Shown piece after piece: positions 17,155 to 26,570 of a stretch of DNA of 64,000 bases. The position numbers and the translations under genes were made by a program. Positions within the stretch are counted from its first letter, which is position 1; every line of letters begins with the position of its first letter. The notes beneath the pieces are model-generated. The model was not told the DNA's origin and searched no databases. It saw only the letters and a list, made by a program, of their open reading frames with translations. Source of the stretch: Hyphomicrobiales bacterium (lineage in GTDB: Bacteria; Pseudomonadota; Alphaproteobacteria; Rhizobiales; JACESI01); the NCBI GenBank assembly GCA_039989895.1, contig JBDXGY010000006.1, positions 620,001-684,000 of the forward strand, in the 5' to 3' direction.

Positions 17155-17826
17155 ATGATTGATTTCCAACAAGCGCGACGTCAAATGGTTGATTGCCAAA
17201 TTAGACCTAATGATATCACGGATCTTGATATTATTGATGCTTTCAGTGCGGTGCCACGAGAGGCATTTGTTCCGCAAAACAAAAAAGAGATAGCCTATAT
17301 TGATAAGGATCTCATGATCTCAGCCGGTGATTCACCCAGTGAAGAACGTTTTTTAATGCAGGCAACACCATTTGCTAAATTGGTCAAAGCCGCAGCTATT
17401 AAACCAAGTGATCTTGTTTTGTGCGTTGCCTGCGGTTGTGGTTATGGTGCTGCGATTATTGCAAAACTAGCTGACAGTGTTGTTGCAATTGACGAAAATC
17501 AAAGTCTTGTGGATCATGCAAGCGACACCGCAAATGAATTGGGTATTGATAATCTTGCCATTATTCGTGGTGATCTGGAAAAAGGGTGCCCGAGCGAAGC
17601 GCCATTTGATGTGATTTTCATTGAAGGCGCGATTATTGCGCAACCAGAATCACTGTTTGGGCAATTGCGCGATGGCGGCCGTTTGGTGACGGTTATGGGT
17701 GAAGGGCTTTCATCTGAAGTCTGTCTTTATTTAAAACAAGGGAGCGATATATCGCTAATAAAAAGCGGTAATGTCTCCGTCCCGCGCCTAGCGGCATTTA
17801 ATATTAATAAAAAATTCATATTTTGA
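17155..17826 (+). CDS. Protein-L-isoaspartate O-methyltransferase-like protein (PCMT family)
   Basis: A 223-residue SAM-dependent methyltransferase of the PCMT family. The N-terminus (MVDCQIRPNDITDLDIIDAF) is that of the group found near tolC in rhizobia. Motif I reads VLCVACGCGYGAA, a changed form of the usual LDIGCGTGY. The region that in true repair enzymes carries the active Ser/Thr (TISQP) reads EERFLMQATPFAKL. Repair activity on isoaspartate is therefore doubtful, although SAM binding may remain. A more regular PCM is at 42468. A GAGG ribosome site precedes ATG 17155. Confidence 0.8.
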   Translation: MIDFQQARRQMVDCQIRPNDITDLDIIDAFSAVPREAFVPQNKKEIAYIDKDLMISAGDSPSEERFLMQATPFAKLVKAAAIKPSDLVLCVACGCGYGAAIIAKLADSVVAIDENQSLVDHASDTANELGIDNLAIIRGDLEKGCPSEAPFDVIFIEGAIIAQPESLFGQLRDGGRLVTVMGEGLSSEVCLYLKQGSDISLIKSGNVSVPRLAAFNINKKFIF

Positions 17827-17988
17827 GTTGTCGAATTCAGCGAATCCTTTATTCATTGATAAATCTTGAAATGGTTTGATTCTATCAACCATATTTTTTT
17901 GTATTGCGTATCTGTAAATCGAAGATTTCATTAAGTCTCCAATCGGGAGGCCGATGTTTGCTGATTGTTCATTCAGGAGATCACTTGA

Positions 17989-19404
17989 ATGAGGAGCGGA
18001 GTTCTATTAAAAATGGGTTCAAAACAGTATTTGTTTATAGCTATTTTGTTAGCCATAGTTAGCTTTACTCCTTTCGATGTATCGGCTGAGAGCTTGCATA
18101 GTGCGCTAACGTCTGCTTATTCAAATAACCCAACCCTAAATGCTGCGCGTGCGGCTCAACGTGCGCAAAATGAAAATGTTTCACAAGCGCTAGCCGGTCG
18201 CCGTCCAACAATAAATGCAACCACGTCACTTGGTGGCCAAAGTTCGTCAAGTTCACTGACTGGTGGTTTTGGCGAGGGTGATTTCAGTGATGATGTAATA
18301 ACGAGCAATTCAGCTGTGACTATTACTCAAAACCTATTCAATGGGTTTCAGATAACCAATAATGTGAAATCTGCCCAAGCTGGTGTCAAAGCAGGATTTG
18401 AGAATCTCCGTAATACAGAACAAAATACCTTGCAATCAGCTGTTACAGCTTATGTTGATGTTTTGCGCGACCGTAAAGTTTTGAATCTGCAAGTGCGTAA
18501 TACGCAATTTTCTCGTGAGCAATTGCGTGCTTCAGAGGCTCTTGCTGAAGTGGGTGAGGGAACGCGCACTGATGTTGCTTTGGCGCAGGCAAACCTCGCA
18601 GATTCTCTGTCAGACCTAGCAGCGGCAAAATCGACATTGCGTAGCAGCGAAGCAACATATGACCAAATTATTGGAAAGAGGCCAGGCAAACTATCTTCAC
18701 CGACAGAGGCAACCCGTTTCTTACCTAAATCTCTTAAGGCAGCATTATCTATTGCAAGAAAAAATCATCCCCTCATTAAGGCTGCGCAATACAATGTAGA
18801 TGCGGGTCAGTTTAATGTTAAAGTATCTGAGGGCACACTCCTGCCTTCTGTTACACTAGATGCAAATTATCAGCATGCCTTACAGCGTGGCACGACTGTT
18901 AGCGATAGCAACACAAGTACGGTCACGGCCAATGTGAGCATCCCAATTTATCAAGGTGGTGCGAGATTTTCAAATATTCGTCAAGCAAAAGAAACAGTTA
19001 GCCAACTTCGAATTCAAGTTGATGAAGCTCACAGGCAAATAGACCAAGCTGTCCATGCATCATATGCACAGCTTCAATCCGCACGGTCGCAAACACGTTC
19101 TGCCAAGACAAATGTTAGTGCATCCCAAATTGCGCTGAATGGACTTGTCGAAGAACGAAAAGTTGGAGAAGCAACAACACTTGATGTTTTGAATGCTCAA
19201 TCTAACTTGATCACCGCGCAAGTGGCACTTGCAAACGCAAGAAGAGATACAATCGTCGCCTCTTACAGCCTTCTGTCTTCTATTGGGGATCTGACAGGAG
19301 ATCGTATCGATATCGCTAAGGGAACTAATGTTGTCTCAACTGAGATCCACTACAAAAAAGTGCGCGATAAATGGTTTGGTCTGCGCACGACCTCCGGTAA
19401 TTAG
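17989..19404 (+). CDS. tolC: TolC-family outer membrane channel protein
   Basis: A 471-residue outer membrane efflux protein, TolC type, which forms the trimeric exit duct for type I secretion and RND or MFS efflux pumps. A signal peptide (about residues 12-34, ending FDVSA) is followed by two internally repeated OEP domains: the first with AYSNNPTLNAARAAQRAQNENV, the second with ARKNHPLIKAAQYNVDAGQFNVKVSEG. Long amphipathic coiled-coil regions (TDVALAQANLADS; TTLDVLNAQSNLITAQVALA) are typical. AGGAG lies about nine bases before ATG 17989. No inner-membrane pump gene is next to it, consistent with a shared housekeeping duct. Confidence 0.92.
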   Translation: MRSGVLLKMGSKQYLFIAILLAIVSFTPFDVSAESLHSALTSAYSNNPTLNAARAAQRAQNENVSQALAGRRPTINATTSLGGQSSSSSLTGGFGEGDFSDDVITSNSAVTITQNLFNGFQITNNVKSAQAGVKAGFENLRNTEQNTLQSAVTAYVDVLRDRKVLNLQVRNTQFSREQLRASEALAEVGEGTRTDVALAQANLADSLSDLAAAKSTLRSSEATYDQIIGKRPGKLSSPTEATRFLPKSLKAALSIARKNHPLIKAAQYNVDAGQFNVKVSEGTLLPSVTLDANYQHALQRGTTVSDSNTSTVTANVSIPIYQGGARFSNIRQAKETVSQLRIQVDEAHRQIDQAVHASYAQLQSARSQTRSAKTNVSASQIALNGLVEERKVGEATTLDVLNAQSNLITAQVALANARRDTIVASYSLLSSIGDLTGDRIDIAKGTNVVSTEIHYKKVRDKWFGLRTTSGN

Positions 19405-19550
19405 AGCTAATTTAACCACAAAGTTGATTTATCTGCGGATAAGCCATTGTTAGCACTGTTCTGATTCATGCTAAACTGCAAATAAGTTAGAGTGGATGTG
19501 TGCGAATCAGTATAAAAATATACTCGCAATAGTATTAGTTGGAGAGAGAG

Positions 19551-20279
19551 ATGGCGTCTGCTAAGGCAGCTTCAGAACCGTCAATGGAGGAAATTCTTTC
19601 CTCTATTAGACAGATTATTGCTGACGAGGATGCTCCAGAGGCGGAGGCTGAGGAAGTGAAAGATCAGGCTGCTATTGATGATGTTTTTGACACTGTCGAC
19701 GCTGGTGGTGATGCCGGTGAAGAAATGTCTACAGACGATGTAGATGCATTATTTGATGCACCGTCAGGCGCGCCAGAAGAAGAAAATGATCAAGCAGCAA
19801 TTGATGCGGCGTTCGATAATATTGACACTGGTGCTGATGAAGAGATGTCGACTGATGATGTTGACGCCATGTTTGATGCGCCTGATGTAGATGACGACGC
19901 AGACGCAGACGAAGATGTGCTTGCGTTGTCGGCAGATCAAACATTAGAGGCGATAAGCGCCGATGATGATATTTCCTTCGACATGGAAGATGACGATGTG
20001 CCAGAAGCGCCGATCGCAGCGGCAGTTGCGCCAGCGCCAACAGCTCCATCACCCGCATTGGAAGCTGACGCATCTCTTTTGTCAAACGACGCCGCTGGCG
20101 CAGTTATGGCATCTTTAGGTGCTTTGAACTCTAATATGACTTTGTCTTCTGCCAATACGGTCGAAGACCTTATGAAGTCGATGATGAGGCCTATGCTTAA
20201 GCAATGGCTTGATGAGAATTTGCCAGAAACAGTAGAGCGTCTCGTTCAAGCTGAAATCGAACGGATGCGAAATCAATAG
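19551..20279 (+). CDS. popZ: Polar organizing protein PopZ (DUF2497)
   Basis: A 242-residue acidic, largely disordered protein. The N-terminal helix MASAKAASEPSMEEILSSIR and the C-terminal helices (LMKSMMRPMLKQWLDENLP, then VERLVQAEIERMRN) are the conserved PopZ binding and oligomerization regions. Between them lies a long Asp/Glu/Ala/Pro linker. In alphaproteobacteria PopZ forms a matrix at the cell pole that anchors chromosome origins and signalling proteins. The linker holds two copies of a roughly 33-residue unit (DQAAID..FD..D, then EEMSTDDVDA.FDAP). ATG 19551 follows a GGAGAGAG site; a TTG at 19539 is less likely. Confidence 0.9.
   Translation: MASAKAASEPSMEEILSSIRQIIADEDAPEAEAEEVKDQAAIDDVFDTVDAGGDAGEEMSTDDVDALFDAPSGAPEEENDQAAIDAAFDNIDTGADEEMSTDDVDAMFDAPDVDDDADADEDVLALSADQTLEAISADDDISFDMEDDDVPEAPIAAAVAPAPTAPSPALEADASLLSNDAAGAVMASLGALNSNMTLSSANTVEDLMKSMMRPMLKQWLDENLPETVERLVQAEIERMRNQ
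19662..19763 (+). repeat. popZ linker repeat, unit 1
   Basis: This unit encodes DQAAIDDVFDTVDAGGDAG and then EEMSTDDVDALFDAP. It aligns with 19788-19883 at protein level, with synonymous drift at DNA level, so it is an older in-frame duplication. Confidence 0.8.
19788..19883 (+). repeat. popZ linker repeat, unit 2
   Basis: The second unit of the in-frame duplication, encoding DQAAIDAAFDNIDTGAD and EEMSTDDVDAMFDAP, two residues shorter than unit 1. Confidence 0.8.
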
Positions 20280-20376
20280 ATTGATTTTCAAAAGGTGGAT
20301 GGTGACAGTTGACATGAGACGCGCCTTCCTCTTTACACGGGTTCAATCTTTATCTGGCTTGATTTGGAACCCATAA

Positions 20377-23232
20377 ATGCTCGACAAGACATATGACGCC
20401 TTAAGCGTTGAACCTCGCATCTATGAAAATTGGGAAAAAGCAGAGGCTTTTAAGGCTGGTGTTAAGGCAGCTGACGGTGCTGATCCTTATTGCATTGTCA
20501 TACCACCCCCCAATGTCACTGGCTCGCTTCATATGGGCCATGCGCTGAACAACACGCTGCAAGACATGCTGGTGCGTTTTGAACGCATGCGCGGGCGTGA
20601 TGTTTTATGGCAAGCGGGCACAGACCACGCGGGCATTGCAACGCAAATGGTGGTTGAGCGGCAATTGGCTGAAAACCAAGAACCAAGCCGCCGCGACATG
20701 GGCCGTGACAAGTTCCTTGAGCGCGTATGGCAATGGAAAGAAGAATCCGGCGGCACGATTATTGGTCAGTTAAAACGCCTTGGCGCGTCATGCGATTGGT
20801 CGCGTGAACGCTTCACAATGGACGAAGGCTTGTCAGCCGCTGTTTTGGAAGTCTTTGTGACGCTTTATAATGATGGTTTGATTTATAAGGACAAACGTCT
20901 GGTCAATTGGGATCCGAAGTTTGAAACGGCTATTTCAGATCTTGAAGTTGAAAACATCGAGGTTGATGGTCATTTCTGGCACTTCAAATATCCGCTAGCA
21001 AATGGCGAGACCTACGAATATATCGAGAAGGACGAGGAGGGCACTGTTACCCTTCGCGAGACCCGCGATTATATCTCGATTGCGACAACACGCCCTGAGA
21101 CTATGTTGGGTGATGGCGCGGTTGCGGTTCATCCATCAGATGAGCGCTATACACCGATTGTTGGAAAGCAAGTGCATTTGCCGCTTTGCGAGCGCACAAT
21201 CCCTATTATCACTGATGAGTATCCAGACCCGGATTTTGGTTCCGGTGCGGTGAAAATTACCGGCGCGCATGACTTCAACGACTATCAGGTCGCGCGGCGT
21301 AATGAAATTCCGCTTTATTCGCTAATGGATAGCAAAGCGAATATGCGTGCAGATAACCGCGATAATAATCTCGTGCCTAAAAAATACCGTGGTATGACCC
21401 GCGAAGAAGCACGAAAAGCCGTGGTTGCCGATATCGATGCGGCAGGCCTCTTGATTATGGTTGAAGACAAAAAGGTCATGCAGCCCTTTGGCGATCGCTC
21501 CAAGGTGGTGATTGAACCATTTTTGACCAACCAGTGGTACGTGGATGCTAAAACCTTAGCCCAGCCCGCCATCGCATCGGTCAAGGAAGGCCGCACGAAA
21601 TTTGTGCCCGAAACATGGGATAAAACCTATTTTCAATGGCTAGAGAATATCGAACCATGGTGTATTTCGCGCCAGCTTTGGTGGGGGCACCGTATTCCTG
21701 TTTGGTATGGCCCCAATGTAGACAGTAGCGGTCGTGAAAATCCTAAAGCTCCTTACAAAATGTTTGTGGCAAAATCAGAAGAAGCTGCATTGGATGAAGC
21801 CCGGTTGTACTACGGGGACACAGTAACAATCGAAGTGGATCAGGACAACGAATATCTTAGTGTAAGTGCTCTTGGAGAAGAAGATCCTCACAGTGGAAAA
21901 TTAATTATTAATCATGTCATTTTGTCGCGTGATCCCGACGTGCTCGACACATGGTTCTCCTCAGGTCTATGGCCATTTTCCACGCTTGGCTGGCCCGAAA
22001 AGACACCGGAGCTTGATAAATATTATCAGACTGATGTGCTGGTAACGGGTTTTGACATTATCTTCTTCTGGGTTGCCAGAATGATGATGATGGGCCTTCA
22101 TTTCATGAAGGAAGAACCATTTCACACGATTTATATTCATGCCCTCGTTCGCGATGAAAAAGGTGCGAAGATGTCTAAATCCAAGGGCAATGTTATTGAT
22201 CCATTGGAATTGATTGAAGAATATTCCGCCGATGCTCTGCGCTTCACGCTGGCTGCTATGGCGGCGCAGGGGCGGGACATTAAGCTCTCAACCGACCGCG
22301 TTGCGGGCTATCGTAATTTCACGACAAAACTCTGGAATGCCGCGCGTTTTGCCGAGATGAATGAATGTAAGCGTGTGGAAGGATTTGATCCGGCGAACAC
22401 GAAACTGCAATTAAACCGCTGGATTTTGACTGAACTTTCAAACAGCACAAGCGCCATTACCAAAGAGTTGGAAGCCTATCGTTTCAATGAAGCGGCGGCC
22501 TCTGCCTATCGTTTCGTTTGGAATACATTTTGTGACTGGCATTTGGAATTGGCGAAACCTGTTTTCAACGGTGATGATGAGGCCGCGAAAACTGAAACAC
22601 GCGCCACAACAGCCTATGTGCTCGATAAAATCCTAGTGCTTTTGCATCCCTTCATGCCGTTCATCACCGAAGAACTATGGGAGCGCACAGGCGAGGTGGG
22701 GCCAGCACGTGATGGCTTCTTGATGCATTCAAGCTGGCCAGATGTGGGTGTTCAAGATGCGGCCGCCGCTGACGATATCAATTGGTTGATTGAACTTGTG
22801 CAGGCGATCCGTTCTGCACGCGCAGAGACCAATGTTCCAGCTGGCGCGAAAACCGACCTTATTTTGGTCAATGCCAGTGACGAAGACGGCGAACGCATGC
22901 AGCGTAATGCCGCAGCGCTCAAGCGGCTTGCCCGTGTTGAGGCAATGTCTGTGGCCGATCAGGCACCAAAATCATCAGCGCAGATCGTTGTTGGCAAGAT
23001 TACGGCCTGCCTGCCGCTTGAAGGCGTGATCGACTTTGATGCCGAGCGCGCTCGCCTGCAAAAAGATGCAGATAAATGTTCTGATGAAATTGGCAAGATA
23101 GAGAAAAAACTCGCCAATGAAGCCTTTGTATCAAAAGCGCCCGAAGCCGTTGTTGCTGAACAGCGCCAGCGTTTGATTGATTTGCGTGAGAAGCTTGTAA
23201 AAATCGATGAAGGTATGAAGCGTCTTGGTTAA
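20377..23232 (+). CDS. valS: Valyl-tRNA synthetase
   Basis: A 951-residue class I synthetase that charges tRNA-Val. The HIGH motif is PPPNVTGSLHMGHALN near residue 50 and KMSKS appears as GAKMSKSKGNVIDP near residue 600. The editing (CP1) domain has TTRPETMLGDGAVAVHP. The anticodon-binding domain and the C-terminal coiled-coil arm (residues about 880-951, DAERARLQKDADKCSDEIGKIE) are complete. Downstream of popZ, an arrangement also seen in rhizobial genomes. Expected full length. Confidence 0.97.
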   Translation: MLDKTYDALSVEPRIYENWEKAEAFKAGVKAADGADPYCIVIPPPNVTGSLHMGHALNNTLQDMLVRFERMRGRDVLWQAGTDHAGIATQMVVERQLAENQEPSRRDMGRDKFLERVWQWKEESGGTIIGQLKRLGASCDWSRERFTMDEGLSAAVLEVFVTLYNDGLIYKDKRLVNWDPKFETAISDLEVENIEVDGHFWHFKYPLANGETYEYIEKDEEGTVTLRETRDYISIATTRPETMLGDGAVAVHPSDERYTPIVGKQVHLPLCERTIPIITDEYPDPDFGSGAVKITGAHDFNDYQVARRNEIPLYSLMDSKANMRADNRDNNLVPKKYRGMTREEARKAVVADIDAAGLLIMVEDKKVMQPFGDRSKVVIEPFLTNQWYVDAKTLAQPAIASVKEGRTKFVPETWDKTYFQWLENIEPWCISRQLWWGHRIPVWYGPNVDSSGRENPKAPYKMFVAKSEEAALDEARLYYGDTVTIEVDQDNEYLSVSALGEEDPHSGKLIINHVILSRDPDVLDTWFSSGLWPFSTLGWPEKTPELDKYYQTDVLVTGFDIIFFWVARMMMMGLHFMKEEPFHTIYIHALVRDEKGAKMSKSKGNVIDPLELIEEYSADALRFTLAAMAAQGRDIKLSTDRVAGYRNFTTKLWNAARFAEMNECKRVEGFDPANTKLQLNRWILTELSNSTSAITKELEAYRFNEAAASAYRFVWNTFCDWHLELAKPVFNGDDEAAKTETRATTAYVLDKILVLLHPFMPFITEELWERTGEVGPARDGFLMHSSWPDVGVQDAAAADDINWLIELVQAIRSARAETNVPAGAKTDLILVNASDEDGERMQRNAAALKRLARVEAMSVADQAPKSSAQIVVGKITACLPLEGVIDFDAERARLQKDADKCSDEIGKIEKKLANEAFVSKAPEAVVAEQRQRLIDLREKLVKIDEGMKRLG

Positions 23233-23429
23233 TCGTTAAACCAGATTTCTCCATTTAAACGCTCATTTTTATCAAAAAATGTGACCCATCTGCAACAGGT
23301 GTGATTCATTCTGCACGTTGAGACGATTTCAGGTGAAATCTTGCCTCGTTTTGGGCACATTCTGCACGGAAAAAAATTTCTATACTAATGGGTGCAAGTT
23401 TTAGCGTTGCCCGTGGAGATAATAATTTA
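23233..23429. promoter_or_regulatory. ilvD upstream region with an 11-bp direct repeat
   Basis: CATTCTGCACG occurs at 23307-23317 and again at 23358-23368, 51 bp apart, close to five helical turns and on the same face. A related CATCTGCAACA lies at 23287. This could be an operator of a dimeric regulator in front of ilvD. No attenuator leader peptide rich in Ile, Leu or Val codons is visible. Confidence 0.35.
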
Positions 23430-25154
23430 ATGACGACAACGATCATCGATAAAGACAAACTACCAAGCCGTCACGTCAGTGTTGGTCCGCAGCGCGCGCC
23501 GCATCGCTCTTTTTATTATGCAATGGGCATGACAGGCGAGCAGATTAAACAACCATTCGTTGGCGTAGCAACATGCTGGAATGAGTCAGCACCTTGTAAT
23601 ATTGCTTTGCAACGTCAAGCCAAGGCTGTGAAGCACGGTGTTGCAAGCGCCAAGGGTTCTCCGCGTGAGTTTACGACCATTACCGTGACAGACGGCATTG
23701 CAATGGGCCATGAAGGCATGAAGTCGTCACTAGTGTCGCGTGATGTTATTACTGACTCTGTAGAGCTCGCTATGCGCGGTCATTGTTATGATGCGCTTGT
23801 TGGGCTGGCTGGCTGTGATAAGTCGCTGCCCGGCATGATGATGGCAATGGTGCGCCTTAATGTTCCTTCTGTCTTCATCTATGGCGGTTCAATCCTGCCT
23901 GGTACATTCAAAGGCAAAGAAGTAACAGTTCAAGATGTTTTTGAAGCTGTGGGCATGCATTCGGTCGGCAAAATGTCTGAGGCAGATTTGACAGAACTGG
24001 AGCAGGTTGCTTGTCCATCTGCTGGTGCTTGTGGAGCGCAATTTACTGCTAACACCATGGCAACTGTATCTGAGGCTATTGGTCTAGCGCTGCCTTATTC
24101 AGCTGGTGCGCCAGCCCCATATGAATTCCGTGATCAATTCTGTGTCGCAGCCGGCGAGAAGGTGATGGAACTCATCAAGCTTAATATTCGCCCCCGGGAT
24201 ATTGTGACCCGTGAAGCACTAGAAAATGCAGCGACCGTTGTCGCAGCTTCCGGTGGCTCCACGAATGCGGCGCTTCATTTGCCTGCGATTGCCAATGAAA
24301 TCGGTATCGATTTTGATCTTTTCGATGTGGCCGAAGTATTTAAGCGCACGCCTTATATTGCTGATTTGAAGCCGGGTGGGAAATATGTCGCGAAGGACAT
24401 GTTTGAAGTGGGCGGTATTCCGTTATTGATGAAGACGCTTTTGGATTCTGGATATATGCACGGTGATTGTATGACCGTGACAGGACGCACGATTGCTGAG
24501 AACATGGAATCCGTGAAATGGAATGATGAGCAGGATGTTGTTTATTCTGCCAAAACGCCGATTACAGAAACCGGCGGCGTTGTCGGCTTAAAAGGTAATC
24601 TGGCACCTGAAGGGGCGATTGTGAAGGTCGCTGGCATGACTGATCTCACATTTACGGGGCCTGCACGTTGTTTTGAAAATGAAGAAGCTGCCTTTGAAGC
24701 CGTCACAAAAGAGCAATATAAAGAAGGCGATGTTTTCGTGATCCGTTATGAAGGCCCCAAAGGGGGGCCGGGTATGCGTGAGATGCTCTCAACAACGGCA
24801 GCACTTTATGGTCAAGGCATGGGCGAAAAAGTCGCGCTCATCACAGATGGCCGCTTCTCAGGTGCAACACGCGGCTTTTGTATTGGTCATGTTGGTCCTG
24901 AAGCACAGGTGGGTGGACCTATTGGATTGTTAAAGGATGGTGACATTATTGAAATTGATGCCATCAAAGGGACACTAAATGTTCAACTTTCTGATGTAGA
25001 ATTAGAAGAACGTAAGAAAAACTGGGCACCTCGAGTAACTGAATTCGGCTCAGGTGTTCTTTGGAAATATGCTCAAACAGTGGGTTCTGCTGTTAATGGC
25101 GCCGTAACCCACCCTGGTGGAAAAAGTGAAGTGAAGGTCTATGCCGATATTTAA
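23430..25154 (+). CDS. ilvD: Dihydroxy-acid dehydratase IlvD
   Basis: A 574-residue iron-sulfur enzyme that dehydrates 2,3-dihydroxy acids to 2-oxo acids in valine, isoleucine and pantothenate synthesis. Cluster-ligand regions are seen as [28 protein letters not shown] and [17 protein letters not shown]. The C-terminal half has [13 protein letters not shown] and [20 protein letters not shown], typical of the IlvD/Edd family; the [17 protein letters not shown] start and the AMGMT motif favour IlvD over Edd. ATG 23430 follows a GGAG site; an upstream ATG at 23388 would add 14 unlikely residues. The stop overlaps the next gene by 14 bp. Confidence 0.95.
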   Translation: MTTTIIDKDKLPSRHVSVGPQRAPHRSFYYAMGMTGEQIKQPFVGVATCWNESAPCNIALQRQAKAVKHGVASAKGSPREFTTITVTDGIAMGHEGMKSSLVSRDVITDSVELAMRGHCYDALVGLAGCDKSLPGMMMAMVRLNVPSVFIYGGSILPGTFKGKEVTVQDVFEAVGMHSVGKMSEADLTELEQVACPSAGACGAQFTANTMATVSEAIGLALPYSAGAPAPYEFRDQFCVAAGEKVMELIKLNIRPRDIVTREALENAATVVAASGGSTNAALHLPAIANEIGIDFDLFDVAEVFKRTPYIADLKPGGKYVAKDMFEVGGIPLLMKTLLDSGYMHGDCMTVTGRTIAENMESVKWNDEQDVVYSAKTPITETGGVVGLKGNLAPEGAIVKVAGMTDLTFTGPARCFENEEAAFEAVTKEQYKEGDVFVIRYEGPKGGPGMREMLSTTAALYGQGMGEKVALITDGRFSGATRGFCIGHVGPEAQVGGPIGLLKDGDIIEIDAIKGTLNVQLSDVELEERKKNWAPRVTEFGSGVLWKYAQTVGSAVNGAVTHPGGKSEVKVYADI

Positions 25155-26019
25155 AAACATTCACAGTTTTAAAAGGCAATTGGTTTCACACCTGTTTATC
25201 GCAGGGCTTGTTGCTGTGGCTGTTGCAGATAATCGTGCATATGCGCAAGAAGTCGCCGACCTTGGTTTGCCTTCTGACCCGTTTGAAGTTCTTGATCTTC
25301 AATCTAATTGCGAAAATAGAGTGAACTTGAATTCAAGTCTACCGAATGTGAGCGCTGATGATTCTTTGAAGCGTCTGGAATATGCCGCCGAAGAGGGTAA
25401 TGAAGTGGCAATGTGGAAGTTGGGCAGGATTTACTCTTCGTGCCAACAAGATAAACAAAGTCATCTACGTGCCTTTGAAATGTTTAGCCGCGTGGTCAGG
25501 TCACAGGTTGATCTTACCCCTTATTCCAGCAAGGCGCCGTTCACGGCAAACGCCTTTGTTTCTCTCGGCCAGTATTACAGAAGCGGCATTCCAGATTCGC
25601 CCATTCAAAAGAATGAAGATAGGGCCTGGGGTATGTTTTTGACAGCCGCCACATATTACGGCGACCCAAATGCACAATATGCATTGTTTGAAATGTGTGA
25701 TGCAGCGGCTTTGGAAAAATGTTCAAACGTCCAAGCTGGGCGCTGGTTGAAGAAATCAGCTTTGAATGGTGATGTTAGCGGCCAAGCCCGCTTTGGCTAT
25801 CGTCAATTTGAAGGCATCAAAGGTTTAAAGCAAGACAAAGTTGAAGGCCTGAAATGGCTCACAGTCGCACGTCAGCGTGCTCATCCAGCACGCCATGAAT
25901 GGGTTCAAGAGCTTCACGAAAGAGCCTTTTCTGTCGCCTCTTCAAAAGAGCGCGAAAAGGCACAGAAACGTGCACAAAAATGGATAGATAATTATTGCAA
26001 AAATGATATTAGCTGTTGA
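25141..26019 (+). CDS. ExoR-like periplasmic Sel1-repeat protein
   Basis: A 292-residue exported protein: signal peptide to about residue 35 (cleavage near AYA-QE), then several Sel1-type helical repeats ([74 protein letters not shown]). The spacing and motifs, including the late [13 protein letters not shown] segment, strongly recall ExoR, the periplasmic inhibitor of the ExoS-ChvI two-component system in rhizobia. It is longer than ExoR and has extra cysteines, so I call it an ExoR-like paralogue rather than ExoR itself. It begins inside the ilvD end with GAAGG upstream, so translation is probably coupled. A decayed copy of its C-terminus lies at 26233-26398. Confidence 0.75.
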   Translation: MPIFKNIHSFKRQLVSHLFIAGLVAVAVADNRAYAQEVADLGLPSDPFEVLDLQSNCENRVNLNSSLPNVSADDSLKRLEYAAEEGNEVAMWKLGRIYSSCQQDKQSHLRAFEMFSRVVRSQVDLTPYSSKAPFTANAFVSLGQYYRSGIPDSPIQKNEDRAWGMFLTAATYYGDPNAQYALFEMCDAAALEKCSNVQAGRWLKKSALNGDVSGQARFGYRQFEGIKGLKQDKVEGLKWLTVARQRAHPARHEWVQELHERAFSVASSKEREKAQKRAQKWIDNYCKNDISC

Positions 26020-26022
26020 ATC

Positions 26023-26211
26023 TCAGCTCAGTTTTTTGAAGTCAATTCTCGCAACGTTTTGAATTCGTTCCTTTTGGTTATGCTCATTGAGCCCAACAGG
26101 ACAAAGTTTACCGGTAAATTTCCACGCTGTGTTGTTGAGCACAAATTCACATCGCGCTTCGCGTAATCCTTCATTCGTTTTAATGCAGGTATAATCGCCC
26201 ACTTCCACCAA
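26023..26211 (-). CDS. Short hypothetical reading frame, possibly a truncated gene
   Basis: A 62-residue frame starting at TTG 26211, with three cysteines and a pattern (CIKTNEGLREARCEF, KFTGKLCP) that looks like the end of a small secreted disulfide protein. The frame stays open upstream to about 26250 without a signal peptide or a better start. It lies between the exoR-like gene and the remains of its copy, so its own 5' end may have been lost when that region rearranged. I recognise no family and it may not be expressed. Confidence 0.3.
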   Translation of the reverse strand: MVEVGDYTCIKTNEGLREARCEFVLNNTAWKFTGKLCPVGLNEHNQKERIQNVARIDFKKLS

Positions 26212-26232
26212 TTCACTTTTTGCCGTTCTGTA

Positions 26233-26398
26233 ATGGCTGACGATAGCTCACCAATGTGCTCTCCTCATGCGCCCGAATGGGGTTCAATCGTTTCATGAGT
26301 AAGCGTTCTCTGTGGCTGATGTGAAAGAGCGCAAAAAAGCTCTTGGCACAGCACAAAAGTGGATGGATGCCTATTGCAAGACAAAAATAGATTGCTAG
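26233..26398 (+). pseudogene. Decayed C-terminal copy of the ExoR-like gene
   Basis: Translation of 26303-26398 gives FSVADVKERKKALGTAQKWMDAYCKTKIDC and a stop, clearly related to the end of the gene at 25141 ([19 protein letters not shown]...YCKNDISC). Upstream, 26233-26300 still aligns with the parent (WLTIAHQ against WLTVARQ), but a single extra G near 26282 shifts the frame and a TAA follows at 26300. No upstream part of the gene remains. This is a fragment of a tandem duplicate or of a lost paralogue. Confidence 0.82.
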
Positions 26399-26486
26399 CT
26401 GTCTAACGGTTTTTAGAAGGGCTGCTCCACGTAATTTCAACCTGACTATATTGAAATAAAGATATTGTGTTCCTGTCAAAACTTTG

Positions 26487-26518
26487 AATTAGTATAAATT
26501 AGTATAAATTAGTATAAA
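26487..26518. repeat. Triplicated 10-bp AT-rich repeat
   Basis: Three exact head-to-tail copies of AATTAGTATA followed by AA lie about 55 bp in front of the glycosyltransferase gene. The ten-base period matches one turn of DNA, so it could be a bend or a variable promoter element, or simple slippage. Confidence 0.85.
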
Positions 26519-26570
26519 AGGTCTTTTATTTTATTGAGACTATCATGTGACCTGAAATTTTGGAGCTTGA

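Noticed and set aside
16914-17158. Short open frames on both strands across the tRNA-Cys gene
   Set aside because: They overlap the tRNA and its flanks, have no ribosome sites, and their apparent protein similarity would only reflect tRNA sequence.
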